Positions 44,878 through 53,870 of a DNA stretch of 64,000 bases are shown one piece after another. The notes below the pieces were generated by a model. It did not search any database and was not told where the DNA came from. It saw only the letters and a list, made by a program, of their open reading frames with translations. Every line of letters begins with the position of its first letter. Positions within the stretch are counted from its first letter, which is position 1. This DNA comes from Rhizobium sp. CSW-27 (lineage in GTDB: Bacteria; Pseudomonadota; Alphaproteobacteria; Rhizobiales; Rhizobiaceae). The stretch is taken from the NCBI RefSeq assembly GCF_018760785.1, contig NZ_JAHHZO010000009.1, forward strand, positions 62,001 to 126,000, read 5' to 3'. The position numbers and the translations under genes are program-made.

Positions 44878-45807
44878 TCACGCGGCGGTGCGCAGCCGCA
44901 GCAGGATCTCCTGGTCGTAATTGCCGAAACCGCGCCCGAAGATGTTGAGGCCGCCCGGATGGCGGGCATCCTGCTTGACCTCGATGCGCAGGCGGATGGA
45001 GCGATGCGCCGACAGATCGAGATGCCTCAGAGAGACATCGGAGATGCGTTTGCCATCGACAAAGGCGCCGTCATTGGTGATCCGCCAGGTCTTCAGCATG
45101 CCGTATTGCGAGCCGGAGAGCTTCCACCAGTCGGGCGTGTAGGTCCCGCGCTTGTCGCCGAAATCGCCGGGCGAGGTCCAGACGCCCAGTTCGACACCAT
45201 TGACCGATAGCGTGATATCCGAGGGCCAGTTGCTGTGCGTGCCCGGCACTTCGGAACTCACCTCCATGGAAAACTCCATCTCCTCGATGGTGCGGCCCTG
45301 GATCTTGGCATTGTTGGGAAACTGGTACTCCACATATCCGGAGGTGAACCAGAGCAGCGCCGCCTTCATCCGGTCGGGGTCCATGAAGGTATCTGGCACG
45401 TCGAGAAGGCCTATGATGCCGTCGGGCGAGCAGATGCCGCAGGGCGCGGTGACGGAACTCTGGGTATAGAGGCCGAGCGGCATGGACACGCTGATCAGAT
45501 TGGCATCCGCCGCCTTTTCCGGTTTGTGGAACGAGATGATCAGTTCGTCGCAGGTGGCAAAGCAGATCTTCTGGCTGCCCTTGCGGGCCTTACGCGTTTC
45601 GGTGCGCACCAGTCCGGCCGCCTCCAGCACCGCCACGCTGGCGGAAATCGAAGATTGCGGCTGCTGCAGCCGCTCGGCGATCTCGTTGACATTGAGGCCG
45701 TTGGATTCATGCAGCACCTTGAGGATCTGGACGCGCACCAGCGAGGCGGCGGCCTTCAGGACATCGAATTCCTTCTCGGCATCGATCAGCAGAAAATTGG
45801 GGGTCAT
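44878..45807 (-). CDS. ArsR-like winged-helix regulator with large C-terminal domain
   Basis: The 309-residue protein has an ArsR-type winged helix in the first 95 residues (ASLVRVQILKVLHESNGLNVNEIAERL in part, then SSISASVAVLEAAGLV). The remainder is a beta-rich domain of about 200 residues (MPLGLYTQSSVTAPCGICS; VPGTHSNWPSDITLSVNGVE; LRIEVKQDARHPGG) that looks like a carbohydrate-binding sandwich. This architecture is found near glycosidase operons. It likely senses a sugar and controls the GH51 operon and itself. Confidence 0.8.
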   Translation of the reverse strand: MTPNFLLIDAEKEFDVLKAAASLVRVQILKVLHESNGLNVNEIAERLQQPQSSISASVAVLEAAGLVRTETRKARKGSQKICFATCDELIISFHKPEKAADANLISVSMPLGLYTQSSVTAPCGICSPDGIIGLLDVPDTFMDPDRMKAALLWFTSGYVEYQFPNNAKIQGRTIEEMEFSMEVSSEVPGTHSNWPSDITLSVNGVELGVWTSPGDFGDKRGTYTPDWWKLSGSQYGMLKTWRITNDGAFVDGKRISDVSLRHLDLSAHRSIRLRIEVKQDARHPGGLNIFGRGFGNYDQEILLRLRTAA

Positions 45808-45827
45808 GCGTTGTTATCCGGCCCAGA

Positions 45828-45849
45828 CAGATGTGTATCGAACTATCTG
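45828..45849. promoter_or_regulatory. Operator candidate upstream of the ArsR-like regulator gene
   Basis: CAGAT-N12-ATCTG surrounds the shared nonamer TGTATCGAA (45834-45842), 21-42 bases before the regulator start. Together with the site at 44775-44799 it suggests autoregulation plus control of the operon. Confidence 0.5.
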
Positions 45850-45983
45850 ATTTAATGGATCGGATGGCCGCTGTCGATCAGCTGTGCACGGGGCAATCGC
45901 TTTTTTCGCTGCCGGCGGAGAAGGCCCGCAGCGCGCCCGGCCGATGATCGCCGGCGGACAGGATCCGTCCGCCGGCAGGGGGC

Positions 45984-46775
45984 TCAGCTGGTCTCGTCCC
46001 TGTAGATGCCGGTCTCCACGGCAACGCGCCGGTAGGCCGCCCCCGCGGTGAAGCCGCCATCAATGACGAAGTCCTCGCCGGTGATGAAGCGGGAAGCGTC
46101 CGAAGCAAGGAACAGCACCAGTTCGGCGATTTCTTCCGGCCTGCCGCTGCGCTTCATCGGCGTCATCCCGATCATCGGCTTCAGATGCGGGCTGCCGGCG
46201 TTCAACCCGGTCACCACGAGACCGGGGCAGATCGCATTGACGCGAATGCCCTTCGTGGCAAACTCCATGGCGGCACTGCGGGTCAGGCCGCGCAGGCCCC
46301 ATTTGCTCGCCGTATAGGCCGGATCGTAATGGCCGGAAAAGCCGCTGTTCGACGAGATGTTGATGATCGAGCCGCCACCGCTCTCCACCATCAGTGGGGC
46401 CACCGCCTGAATGCCGAGGAAGGCGCCGGTGAGGTTCACCTTCAGCACCCGCTCCCAGGCCTCCAGCACCGTCGTCTCCACCAGCGTGCGATTGATGATG
46501 CCGGCATTGTTGACGAGGATGTCGATGCGACCCTTCCAGTCGCGTGCCGCCTCGACGACAGACGCCCAGCTTTTCGGTTCGGAAACGTCGAGCGGCAGGA
46601 AACGCACCTCCCGGCCCGCCGCCTGAAGTTCGGCCGCCAGCGCCTCGCCTTCGGCGATCAGCACGTCCGCCACCAGCACGGCCGCACCCTTCGCCGACAG
46701 GAGCCGGGCCTCTGCCTCGCCCTGTCCGCGCGCGCCGCCGGTCACGATGGCGAGTTTGCCTGCAAGATCGGCCAT
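45984..46775 (-). CDS. Short-chain dehydrogenase/reductase (last gene of the aromatic-CoA operon)
   Basis: The 263-residue protein has the NAD motif TGGARGQGEAEARLL, NNAG (LVNNAGIINR), catalytic YTASKWG and the usual C-terminal VIDGGFTAG. It starts 2 bases after the FAH-family stop. A role in reducing or oxidising a ring or ring-fission intermediate is inferred from operon position only. Confidence 0.87.
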   Translation of the reverse strand: MADLAGKLAIVTGGARGQGEAEARLLSAKGAAVLVADVLIAEGEALAAELQAAGREVRFLPLDVSEPKSWASVVEAARDWKGRIDILVNNAGIINRTLVETTVLEAWERVLKVNLTGAFLGIQAVAPLMVESGGGSIINISSNSGFSGHYDPAYTASKWGLRGLTRSAAMEFATKGIRVNAICPGLVVTGLNAGSPHLKPMIGMTPMKRSGRPEEIAELVLFLASDASRFITGEDFVIDGGFTAGAAYRRVAVETGIYRDETS

Positions 46776-46777
46776 GG

Positions 46778-47626
46778 TCAGTCCCTCGCTTCGATGGTCG
46801 TCTGACGCTGGCTGCCCAGACCTTCGATGCCGAGCGTGATGACCTGGCCGGGCTTCAGGAAGACCGGCTCGGGGCGGATGCCCATGCCGACGCCGGGCGG
46901 CGTGCCGGTGGCGATGATGTCGCCGGGCTCCAGCGTCATGAACTGGCTGATATAGCTGACGAGATGAGCAACCCCGAAGATCATCGTGGCGGTGGAGCCC
47001 GTCTGCCGGCGCAGACCGTCCACGTCGAGCCAGAGCGCGAGGTTCTGCGGGTCCGCCACCTCGTCGCGCGTCACCAGCCAGGGGCCGGTCGGGCCGAACG
47101 TGTCATGGCTCTTGCCTTTGGTCCACTGGCCGCCGCGCTCCGACTGGAAGGCGCGTTCGGACACGTCGTTGACCACGCAGTAGCCTGCCACATGTTCGAG
47201 CGCCTTGTCCTCGGAGACATATTTGGCGCGCGTGCCGATCACGACGCCGAGTTCCACCTCCCAGTCCGTTTTCTGCGAACCGTGCGGAATCTCGATATCG
47301 TCATTCGGACCGACCACGGCAGAGGTGGCCTTCATGAACAGGATCGGTTCCTCCGGTGGCGCCTTGCCGGTTTCCTTCGCGTGGTCGGCATAGTTCAGGC
47401 CGACGCAGATGAACTTGCCGGGCCGGGCGACGCAGGCGCCGATGCGCTCGGGCTTTACCTCGGGCAGGCTCGCCGGATCGATGGCGCGCAGCCGCGCGAG
47501 CCCCTCGTCGGATAGCGTTTCGCCGGCGATATCCGCGACGACCCCGGAGAGATCGCGGATCTTGCCGTCCGTGTCGAGAAGGGCGGGCCTTTCGGCGCCC
47601 GCCGGACCATGACGGAGGAGTTTCAT
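46778..47626 (-). CDS. Fumarylacetoacetate hydrolase (FAH) family protein
   Basis: The 282-residue protein has the FAH metal site: GLNYADHAKET, the Glu pair in TDWEVELGVVIG, and the Asp/Lys-containing FGPTGPWLVTRDEV, then LEPGDIIATGTPPGVG. Family members hydrolyse or isomerise acylpyruvates from ring fission, or hydrolyse diketo sugar acids. Its start overlaps the cupin stop by 1 base. In this operon an acylpyruvate hydrolase role is plausible. Confidence 0.9.
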   Translation of the reverse strand: MKLLRHGPAGAERPALLDTDGKIRDLSGVVADIAGETLSDEGLARLRAIDPASLPEVKPERIGACVARPGKFICVGLNYADHAKETGKAPPEEPILFMKATSAVVGPNDDIEIPHGSQKTDWEVELGVVIGTRAKYVSEDKALEHVAGYCVVNDVSERAFQSERGGQWTKGKSHDTFGPTGPWLVTRDEVADPQNLALWLDVDGLRRQTGSTATMIFGVAHLVSYISQFMTLEPGDIIATGTPPGVGMGIRPEPVFLKPGQVITLGIEGLGSQRQTTIEARD

Positions 47627-48051
47627 CAGGCGCGCCTGTAGCCAACGAGGATCGAGTCATCGACGTCGGGCAGGTTGACGACGATATTGTCCGGCGTGCG
47701 GGTGGTCAGCCAGACCAGTTCTTCCGTGGTCGACATGTTGACCTCGATATGCGGCCAGTTCGGCGGCACGAAGATGAAGTCGCCTTCTTCCATGTCGAGA
47801 TACTCCTGCCAGTTCTCGCCGAAATAGATGCGCCCCTTGCCCTTCAGCACATAGCCGCCGGTTTCGGCCTCGCCATGGTGATGCGGATAGGAGCGGTAGC
47901 CTGGCTCGTTGGACACCTTGCCGAACCAGATCTTCGTGGCCGGCGTGTGCTGCGGACCGACGCCGGAAACGCGCACGCAGCCACCGGACTGGCCGGTTCC
48001 CTTGTCCTCCTGACCCTTGCGGGTCACGACGGGCATAACCTTGGTATTCAT
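47626..48051 (-). CDS. Single-domain cupin protein
   Basis: The start at 48051 has GAGGAGG before it and gives 141 residues. Cupin motif 1 is visible as YRSYPHHHGEAETGGYVLKGKG (in parts: SYPHHHGEAE, with three His and a Glu for metal) and motif 2 as FVPPNWPHIEVN. It could be a ring-cleaving dioxygenase or an isomerase. It is much shorter than gentisate dioxygenases (about 350 residues), so that identity is unlikely without a partner domain. Confidence 0.82.
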   Translation of the reverse strand: MNTKVMPVVTRKGQEDKGTGQSGGCVRVSGVGPQHTPATKIWFGKVSNEPGYRSYPHHHGEAETGGYVLKGKGRIYFGENWQEYLDMEEGDFIFVPPNWPHIEVNMSTTEELVWLTTRTPDNIVVNLPDVDDSILVGYRRA

Positions 48052-48083
48052 GTCTTCCTCCTCTGGTTGATGGGTATCGGCGC

Positions 48084-48482
48084 TCAGTCCGGCACGACGG
48101 CGAGCGCCTGGATCTCGACCTTGGCGCGGTCTTCCATCAGCGCCACCACCTGCACGGCGGCCATCGGCGGGAAATGCCGGCCGATGATGGCGCGGTAGAC
48201 CTCGCCGACCTCGCGCATGCGCGAGCGATAGGCGTCGCGATCGGTAAAGTACCAAGTCATCTGGATCAGATGTTCCGGCTTCGCGTCCGCAGCCGCCAGC
48301 ACGGTGACGATATTGGTCAGCGTCTGGCGCACCTGATCGACGAAGTCGTCGGAATGGAACCGGCACTGTTCATCCCAGCCGATCTGCCCGCCCACCTGCA
48401 CGATGCGGCCCCGGGCGCTGATCCCGTTGGAATAGCCGATGGGCTTTGCCCAGCCCTCGGGCTGGATGATTTCATGCATCAT
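48084..48482 (-). CDS. RidA (YjgF/YER057c/UK114) family protein lacking the carboxylate-binding Arg
   Basis: The 132-residue protein has the trimeric RidA pattern (VQVGGQIGWDEQCRF; DQVRQTLTNIVTVLAAADAKPEHL). Where canonical RidA has FPARSCVEV, this one has FPPMAAVQV, so the Arg that holds a substrate carboxylate is absent, while the KVEIQALAV end keeps the Glu. It may hydrolyse an enamine/imine whose carboxyl is masked as a CoA thioester. It overlaps the thioesterase gene by 11 bp. Confidence 0.88.
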   Translation of the reverse strand: MMHEIIQPEGWAKPIGYSNGISARGRIVQVGGQIGWDEQCRFHSDDFVDQVRQTLTNIVTVLAAADAKPEHLIQMTWYFTDRDAYRSRMREVGEVYRAIIGRHFPPMAAVQVVALMEDRAKVEIQALAVVPD

Positions 48483-48891
48483 GATGGGGCTCCAGATAGC
48501 GCGTCAGGCCGGCACGCACATCGTCCGGCCACGGATGGGATTTGTGGGTGTCGAGCGAGGTCATCACGATGCGCTGACGCACCGTCCAGATGGTCTCGCC
48601 TTCGACGGTCACCACGGTTTCGAGGTCCAGCGAAGCGCGGCCGATTGCGCGCACATGCACGCTAAAATCCAGCACGTCGCCATAGACGGCAGGCTTCATG
48701 AACTGCAGGTTCAGGGTCACCGTCGGCAGCCCGAGACGGCGCTCGAACATCAGTTCCTTCCAGGTGATGCCGAAGGAGGCGAACATCGCCTCGTTCACAT
48801 CGACCAGCATGGACAGATAGGCCGGGTGATAGGCGATCCCGGTCAGGTCGCAATCGCCGAACCGCATCGGCTTGGACATGGTGAAGGGCAT
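48472..48891 (-). CDS. Hotdog-fold acyl-CoA thioesterase (4-hydroxybenzoyl-CoA thioesterase type)
   Basis: The 139-residue protein has the 4HBT signature RFGDCDLTGIAYHPAYLSMLVD with the catalytic Asp and the following Gly-Ile. It probably cleaves an aromatic or alicyclic CoA thioester made in this operon. It starts 22 bases after the reductase gene and overlaps the RidA gene. Confidence 0.88.
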   Translation of the reverse strand: MPFTMSKPMRFGDCDLTGIAYHPAYLSMLVDVNEAMFASFGITWKELMFERRLGLPTVTLNLQFMKPAVYGDVLDFSVHVRAIGRASLDLETVVTVEGETIWTVRQRIVMTSLDTHKSHPWPDDVRAGLTRYLEPHHDA

Positions 48892-48913
48892 GGGGTTTCT
48901 TCCGCTTTTCCTG

Positions 48914-49699
48914 TTATCCGGCCATGATCTCGCCGCCGGCGATCGCGATCGCCTGCCCGGTCACGGCAGAGGCGCCCGGCGAGGCGAGCCAGGCCACGCT
49001 GTCGGCCACTTCCTCGGGCGCGACAAGGCGTCCCTGCGGATTGGCGCGGGTGAATTCGGCGAGCGCCTCCTCGGCGCTGCGCCCCGTCTTCTGCATGATC
49101 GTCTCGATGGATCTGGCAATGATCGGTGTATCGGTGAAGCCGGGGCAGACCGCGTTGACCGTGATGCCGCTGCGGGCAAGCTCCAGCGCCAGCGCCCGTG
49201 TCAGGCCGATAACCCCATGCTTGGCGGCGCAATAGGCCGAGACATAGGCATAGCCCGTCAGCCCCGCCGTCGAGGCGATGGAGATGATGCGAGCACCCAG
49301 TCCATGCGCCTTCAGATCCGGCAGAACCGCCTGCGTTACCTGAAAGACGCCGGTCAGATCGACCGCCAGCACCTTCGACCAGAGATCGAGGCTCGTCTTC
49401 TCAAAGGATGCGCTCGGCGCCTCGCCGGCATTGTTGACGAGGATCGAGACGGCGCCGAACCTTGCCCGCGCCCTCTCCAGCCCCGTAGCAATCGCCTCGG
49501 GAGCCGTAACGTCGAAGCCGGAAACGGCAATGGCGCATGCCACACCGAGTTCGGCCGCCAGGGCCTCCAACGGCTCAGCGCGCCGCCCGGCCAGCGTCAG
49601 CAGCGCCCCATCCTGCGCCAGCCGGTGCGCAATGGCAGCGCCGATGCCCGACCCTGCACCCGTGACAAGAACATGCCTGTCCTGAAGCGGTTTTCCCAC
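48914..49699 (-). CDS. Short-chain dehydrogenase/reductase (second gene of the aromatic-CoA operon)
   Basis: A GTG start at 49699 is chosen: GAGG lies 6 bases before it and the NAD motif (VLVTGAGSGIGAAIAHRLA) starts soon after, whereas the longer frame reads back through the monooxygenase gene. The 261-residue product has LVNNAGEAPS and catalytic YCAAKHG. It lies 7 bases after the monooxygenase-reductase stop and may oxidise a hydroxy-cyclohexene-type product. Confidence 0.87.
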   Translation of the reverse strand: MGKPLQDRHVLVTGAGSGIGAAIAHRLAQDGALLTLAGRRAEPLEALAAELGVACAIAVSGFDVTAPEAIATGLERARARFGAVSILVNNAGEAPSASFEKTSLDLWSKVLAVDLTGVFQVTQAVLPDLKAHGLGARIISIASTAGLTGYAYVSAYCAAKHGVIGLTRALALELARSGITVNAVCPGFTDTPIIARSIETIMQKTGRSAEEALAEFTRANPQGRLVAPEEVADSVAWLASPGASAVTGQAIAIAGGEIMAG

Positions 49700-49706
49700 G
49701 GTCGCC

Positions 49707-52022
49707 TCACTTTGCCGGTGCAGCCGCACGGGCAAGATTCGCCTCGTACTGATACTTGCCGGACATGTACTGCTTCGGCCACGCAACGCTCTTCAGGCCG
49801 ATCTTCGCCGCCTCGTGCAGCGCCCAGGCGGGATCCGCCAGATGCGGGCGGGCAACCGCGCAGAGATCGGCGCGGCCAGCCGCGATGATCGAATTGGCGT
49901 GGTCTGCTTCGGAAATGGCACCGACCGCGATGGTCGCAATACCGATCTCGTTGCGGATCTTGTCGGAGAAGGGTGTCTGGAACAGGCGGCCATAGACCGG
50001 CTGCTCCTCTTTCCACACCTGACCCGACGAGCAGTCGATCAGATCGGCACCGGCCTCCTTGAACATCTGCGCAAAGATCGCCGCATCCTCCGGCGTGTTG
50101 CCGCCTTCAAACCAGTCATGGCAGGAGAGGCGCACCGAGATCGGCCGGTCGGCCGGCCAGGCTTCGCGCACGGCCTTGAAGACCTCGAGCGGATAGCGCG
50201 CCCGGTTCTCGTGGCTGCCGCCATACTCGTCCTCGCGCCGGTTGGTGAGCGGCGACAGGAAGGATGACATCAGATAACCGTGGGCGGCGTGGAACTCCAG
50301 CCAGTCGGCACCGGCCTCGGCCGCGCGCCGGGTGGCGGCGACGAAATCGGCCTTGACCCGGTCCATGTCGGCGCGATCCATCGCCTTCGGCACCTGGCTG
50401 TGCTTGAGATAGGGCAGCGCGGAGGCGGACAGAAGCGGCCAGCCGCCATCCTCCAGCGGCTGATCGATGCCCTCCCAGGCGAGCTTGGTTGCGCCCTTGC
50501 GCCCGGCATGGCCGAGTTGGATGCCGACCTTGGCCGCGCTGTTGGCGTGGACGAAATCGACGAGGCGTTTCCAGCCGGCCGCCTGCTCGTCATTCCACAG
50601 GCCAAGGCAGCCGGGCGTGATGCGGGCATCGGGCGAGACGCAGGTCATTTCCGCAAACACGAGGCCGGCGCCACCCATCGCGCGACTGCCGAGATGGACC
50701 ATATGGAAGTCGTCGATGAGGCCGTCTTTCGCCGAGTACATGGCCATGGGGGAGACGACGATGCGGTTCGGCAATGTCAGGTCACGCACCTTGTAGGGCG
50801 TGAACATCGGCGGCAGGCAGCGTTCGCCGTCCTTCACGTTGAGCCCCTGCCGGGCGGCGAACCAGCGCTCATAGCCTTCCAGCCAGACCTTGTCGCGCAG
50901 GCGCAGGTTCTCGTGGCTGATGCGCTGCGAGCGCGTCAGCATGGAATACATGAACTGTTCCGGCTCCAGCGTGTCGGCATAGCGATGTCCGACGACCTCG
51001 AACCATTCCATGGCGTTGCGCGCCGCATTCTGGATGCGCGCAACGTCGACGCGGCGGATTTCCTCGTAAGTCGAGAGAACGGCCGGAATGGCCTCCTTGC
51101 CATGGCCGGCAATATTGAACTGGTTGGCAAGCTCGATGGCGTCATCGATGGCAAGCTTGGTGCCCGAGCCGATGGCGAAATGGGCGGTATGGGCCGCATC
51201 GCCCATCAGCACGACATGCGAATTGCCGTTGAAATGGCTCCACTTGCCGCAGATGAGACGGCTGAAATTCAACCAGGCCGAGCCGCGCAGATGGCGCGCA
51301 TTGGTCATCAGCGACGAACCTTCCAGCGTCTCGGCAAACAGGCCCTCGCCGAACCTGATCGACTCCTCCTGCGACATCTCGCCGAGCTTATGGGCCTGAT
51401 AGGCCTCCTCCGTGGTTTCCACGATGAAGGTCGAGGTGTTCTCGTCGAACTTGTAGATATGCGCCTGGAACCAGCCGTGGTCGGTCTTGCGGAAATCGAA
51501 GGTGAAGGCATCGAACAGCTTGTTGGTGCCAAGCCAGATATAGCGGTTCGGACGCACCACCAGATCGGGCTCGAACACCTCTGCATATCTGTTGCGGATC
51601 CTGGAATTCAGTCCGTCCGATGCGATGATCAGATCCGCATCGGGGAAATCGAGGTCGCTATCGACATCCGTCTCGAATGTCAGCGTCACGCCGAGCGCCT
51701 CGCAACGCGCCTGCAGGATGTTGAGCAGCTTCCTGCGCCCGATGCCGACGAAGCCGTGACCTGTCGTGCGCTGGCGCGTGCCCTTGAAGAGAAGCTCGAT
51801 ATCGTCCCAGTGATTGAAGGCCTGCTGGATTTCCGCCGCGCTTTCCGGATCCCAGGCGCGCATCGAAACCATGGTGGCATCGGAAAACACCACGCCCCAG
51901 CCGAAGGTATCATAGGGACGGTTGCGCTCCACCACCGTGATCTCATGCTCGGGATGCAGCTTCTTCATCAGAAGCGCGAAATAGAGCCCGGCCGGCCCGC
52001 CGCCGATGCAGACGATACGCAT
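49707..52022 (-). CDS. Anthraniloyl-CoA/salicylyl-CoA monooxygenase-reductase fusion (FAD hydroxylase plus OYE)
   Basis: The ATG at 52022 has GGAGGG before it; an ATG 18 bases upstream has none. Residues 1 to about 370 form a flavin hydroxylase ([19 protein letters not shown] at the N-terminus, ending [21 protein letters not shown]). Residues about 400-771 form an old-yellow-enzyme domain ([50 protein letters not shown]). This fusion matches 2-aminobenzoyl-CoA monooxygenase/reductase of hybrid aerobic anthranilate breakdown. The single-domain relative salicylyl-CoA 5-hydroxylase is the alternative. First gene of a seven-gene operon; no CoA ligase is in the window. Confidence 0.9.
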   Translation of the reverse strand: MRIVCIGGGPAGLYFALLMKKLHPEHEITVVERNRPYDTFGWGVVFSDATMVSMRAWDPESAAEIQQAFNHWDDIELLFKGTRQRTTGHGFVGIGRRKLLNILQARCEALGVTLTFETDVDSDLDFPDADLIIASDGLNSRIRNRYAEVFEPDLVVRPNRYIWLGTNKLFDAFTFDFRKTDHGWFQAHIYKFDENTSTFIVETTEEAYQAHKLGEMSQEESIRFGEGLFAETLEGSSLMTNARHLRGSAWLNFSRLICGKWSHFNGNSHVVLMGDAAHTAHFAIGSGTKLAIDDAIELANQFNIAGHGKEAIPAVLSTYEEIRRVDVARIQNAARNAMEWFEVVGHRYADTLEPEQFMYSMLTRSQRISHENLRLRDKVWLEGYERWFAARQGLNVKDGERCLPPMFTPYKVRDLTLPNRIVVSPMAMYSAKDGLIDDFHMVHLGSRAMGGAGLVFAEMTCVSPDARITPGCLGLWNDEQAAGWKRLVDFVHANSAAKVGIQLGHAGRKGATKLAWEGIDQPLEDGGWPLLSASALPYLKHSQVPKAMDRADMDRVKADFVAATRRAAEAGADWLEFHAAHGYLMSSFLSPLTNRREDEYGGSHENRARYPLEVFKAVREAWPADRPISVRLSCHDWFEGGNTPEDAAIFAQMFKEAGADLIDCSSGQVWKEEQPVYGRLFQTPFSDKIRNEIGIATIAVGAISEADHANSIIAAGRADLCAVARPHLADPAWALHEAAKIGLKSVAWPKQYMSGKYQYEANLARAAAPAK

Positions 52023-52262
52023 GACACCCTCCGTGGTCATACCCCTCGATCACGGAGGGGCCTTATTTATTTTAAGGTTAAAGTATCTGCGAACCGTGAG
52101 CCTGTCAACTGCCCTGCAGCCGGTCCGACCCTCCGGCGCCCGACCATCAAGGCCTTTGCCAGTGGCCGCGTTAAATTCCTTAAAGGCAACTTTTATTCTT
52201 CCTGATTGATTTTGTTGCGGCGCACTGCTACGCCTTGGGGGACGGTTTCAGGGAGAGCGCGG
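52023..52262. promoter_or_regulatory. Divergent promoter region between the aromatic-CoA operon and glxB
   Basis: These 240 bases are AT-rich at both ends (TTATTTATTTTAAGGTTAAAG near 52061, in part; TTAAATTCCTTAAAGG near 52169) and hold no gene. Promoters for both divergent operons must lie here. The repeated TTAA(G/A)G-like words may be operator parts, but I see no clean palindrome. Confidence 0.4.
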
Positions 52263-53168
52263 ATGTGCGGCATTGTGGGATTGTTCCTCAAGGACAGAAG
52301 CCTCGAACCCCGGCTGGGGGAGCTTCTTTCGGACATGCTGATCACCATGACGGACCGCGGGCCGGATTCTGCGGGGATCGCGATCTATGGTGCCCCGGCA
52401 ACGGGCCTTGCCAAGGTCACGGCACAATCGCCGAACCCGACCGCGGATTTTGCCAATCTGGCCACCGATCTTTCCGGAGCGGGGCTGCCGGCACGCGTGA
52501 CGGAAAAGAACACGCATGCGGTGATCGAGATCGCCGCGGATCGTCAGGGCGAGATTCGCGCACTGCTCACCCGTTTGCGGCCGTCGGTCCGCATCATGGG
52601 CGCCGGCGAGAGCGTCGAGATCTTCAAGGAAGTAGGTCTGCCGGGCGACGTCATCTCCCGCTTCGGCGTGCGGGCCATGGGCGGCACGCATGGCATCGGC
52701 CACACGCGCATGGCGACCGAAAGCGCCGTCACGACGCTCGGCGCCCATCCCTTTTCCACCGGTCCGGACCAGTGCCTGGTGCACAATGGCTCGCTCTCCA
52801 ATCACAACAATCTGCGCCGTGCGCTGCTGCGCGGCGGCATGACCTTCGAGACGGACAATGATTCCGAAGTGGCAGCCGCCTATCTCACCGCCGAAATGGC
52901 ATCCGGCAAGGATCTGGGCGAGGCGCTGACCGGCGCGCTCGATGACCTCGACGGCTTCTTCACCTTCGTCGTCGGCACCCGGACCGGCTTCGGCGTGCTG
53001 CGCGACCCGATTGCCTGCAAGCCGGCGGTGATGGCCGAAACCGAACGTTACGTCGCCTTCGGCTCGGAATACCGGGCGCTCGCCAACCTGCCCGGCATAG
53101 AGACGGCGCGCGTCTGGGAGCCGGAGCCTGCCACCGTCTATTTCTGGGATCACGAGAAGGCCGCCTGA
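52263..53168 (+). CDS. glxB: GlxB: class II glutamine amidotransferase (glutamate synthase-like N-terminal subunit)
   Basis: The start at 52263 gives MCGIVGLF, placing the nucleophile Cys at position 2 as Ntn amidotransferases require; upstream codons would block it. DRGPDSAGIAIYG and HNGSLSNHNNLRR complete the site. The 301-residue protein corresponds to the amidotransferase part of glutamate synthase encoded separately, as in rhizobial glxBCD and in N-methylglutamate synthase MgsABC. Confidence 0.92.
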   Translation: MCGIVGLFLKDRSLEPRLGELLSDMLITMTDRGPDSAGIAIYGAPATGLAKVTAQSPNPTADFANLATDLSGAGLPARVTEKNTHAVIEIAADRQGEIRALLTRLRPSVRIMGAGESVEIFKEVGLPGDVISRFGVRAMGGTHGIGHTRMATESAVTTLGAHPFSTGPDQCLVHNGSLSNHNNLRRALLRGGMTFETDNDSEVAAAYLTAEMASGKDLGEALTGALDDLDGFFTFVVGTRTGFGVLRDPIACKPAVMAETERYVAFGSEYRALANLPGIETARVWEPEPATVYFWDHEKAA

Positions 53169-53169
53169 C

Positions 53170-53856
53170 ATGCCCGTTTTCGATCTCTCCACGACCCCGC
53201 TCCGGGAGCTGAACAGTGCCTTGCACGGGCTGGAGCCGGGCACGAACGACACCCGCTTCGAGGTGGTGAACCCGCGCGGGCATCATGCGGTCGCGGTGGG
53301 CATCGACAGTCCGGTTTCGGTCGAGGTGCATGGGTCGGTCGGCTATTACTGTGCCGGCATGAATGACGGCGGAACCGTCACCGTTCACGGTTCGGCAGGG
53401 CCGGGGGTGGCGGAAAACATGATGTCCGGCACCGTCATCGTCGAGGGAGATGCCTCGCAATATGCGGGCGCCACCGGGCGCGGCGGCCTGCTGGTCATAA
53501 AGGGCAATGCCGCCTCGCGCTGCGGCATCTCGATGAAAGGCATCGACATCGTCGTGCACGGCTCGATCGGCCACATGTCGGCCTTCATGGGCCAGTCCGG
53601 CCATCTCGTCGTCTGTGGCGATGCCGGCGAAGCGCTGGGCGATTCCCTTTATGAGGCGAAGCTCTTCGTACGCGGCTCGGTGAAGAGCCTCGGCGCCGAT
53701 TGCATCGAAAAGCGGATGAAGCCGAAGCATCTGGAAAAGCTGGCTGAGCTTCTGGAAAAAGCGGGTGTCACCGGCGTGAAGCCGGAAGAGTTCCGGCGCT
53801 ATGGCTCCGCCCGCAAGCTCTACAATTTCCACATCGACAATGCCGACGCATACTGA
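53170..53856 (+). CDS. glxC: GlxC: GXGXG-domain subunit of a glutamate synthase-like enzyme
   Basis: The 228-residue protein has the repeating right-handed beta-helix of the glutamate synthase C-terminal domain (VHGSVGYYCAGMNDGGTVTVHG in parts, VIVEGDASQYAGATGRGG, VVCGDAGEALGDS). It starts 1 base after glxB and 14 bases before glxD. It likely links the ammonia and synthase centres. Confidence 0.92.
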   Translation: MPVFDLSTTPLRELNSALHGLEPGTNDTRFEVVNPRGHHAVAVGIDSPVSVEVHGSVGYYCAGMNDGGTVTVHGSAGPGVAENMMSGTVIVEGDASQYAGATGRGGLLVIKGNAASRCGISMKGIDIVVHGSIGHMSAFMGQSGHLVVCGDAGEALGDSLYEAKLFVRGSVKSLGADCIEKRMKPKHLEKLAELLEKAGVTGVKPEEFRRYGSARKLYNFHIDNADAY

Positions 53857-53870
53857 GGCGAGGGGTTTTC

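Noticed and set aside
43036..45210. 724-codon open frame antisense to GH51 and the ArsR-like regulator gene
   Set aside because: It spans two supported minus-strand genes and the operator region between them and has no recognisable domain.
47626..48366. 246-codon version of the cupin gene
   Set aside because: The added N-terminal part overlaps the RidA gene out of frame; the ATG at 48051 has a strong ribosome-binding site.
49700..49786. Longer ATG start for the SDR gene at 48914-49699
   Set aside because: It would read back through the end of the upstream gene and adds unrelated Arg-rich residues; the GTG at 49699 has a ribosome-binding site.
50280..52205. 641-codon open frame antisense to the monooxygenase-reductase fusion
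   Set aside because: The minus-strand protein carries both flavoenzyme signatures along its full length.
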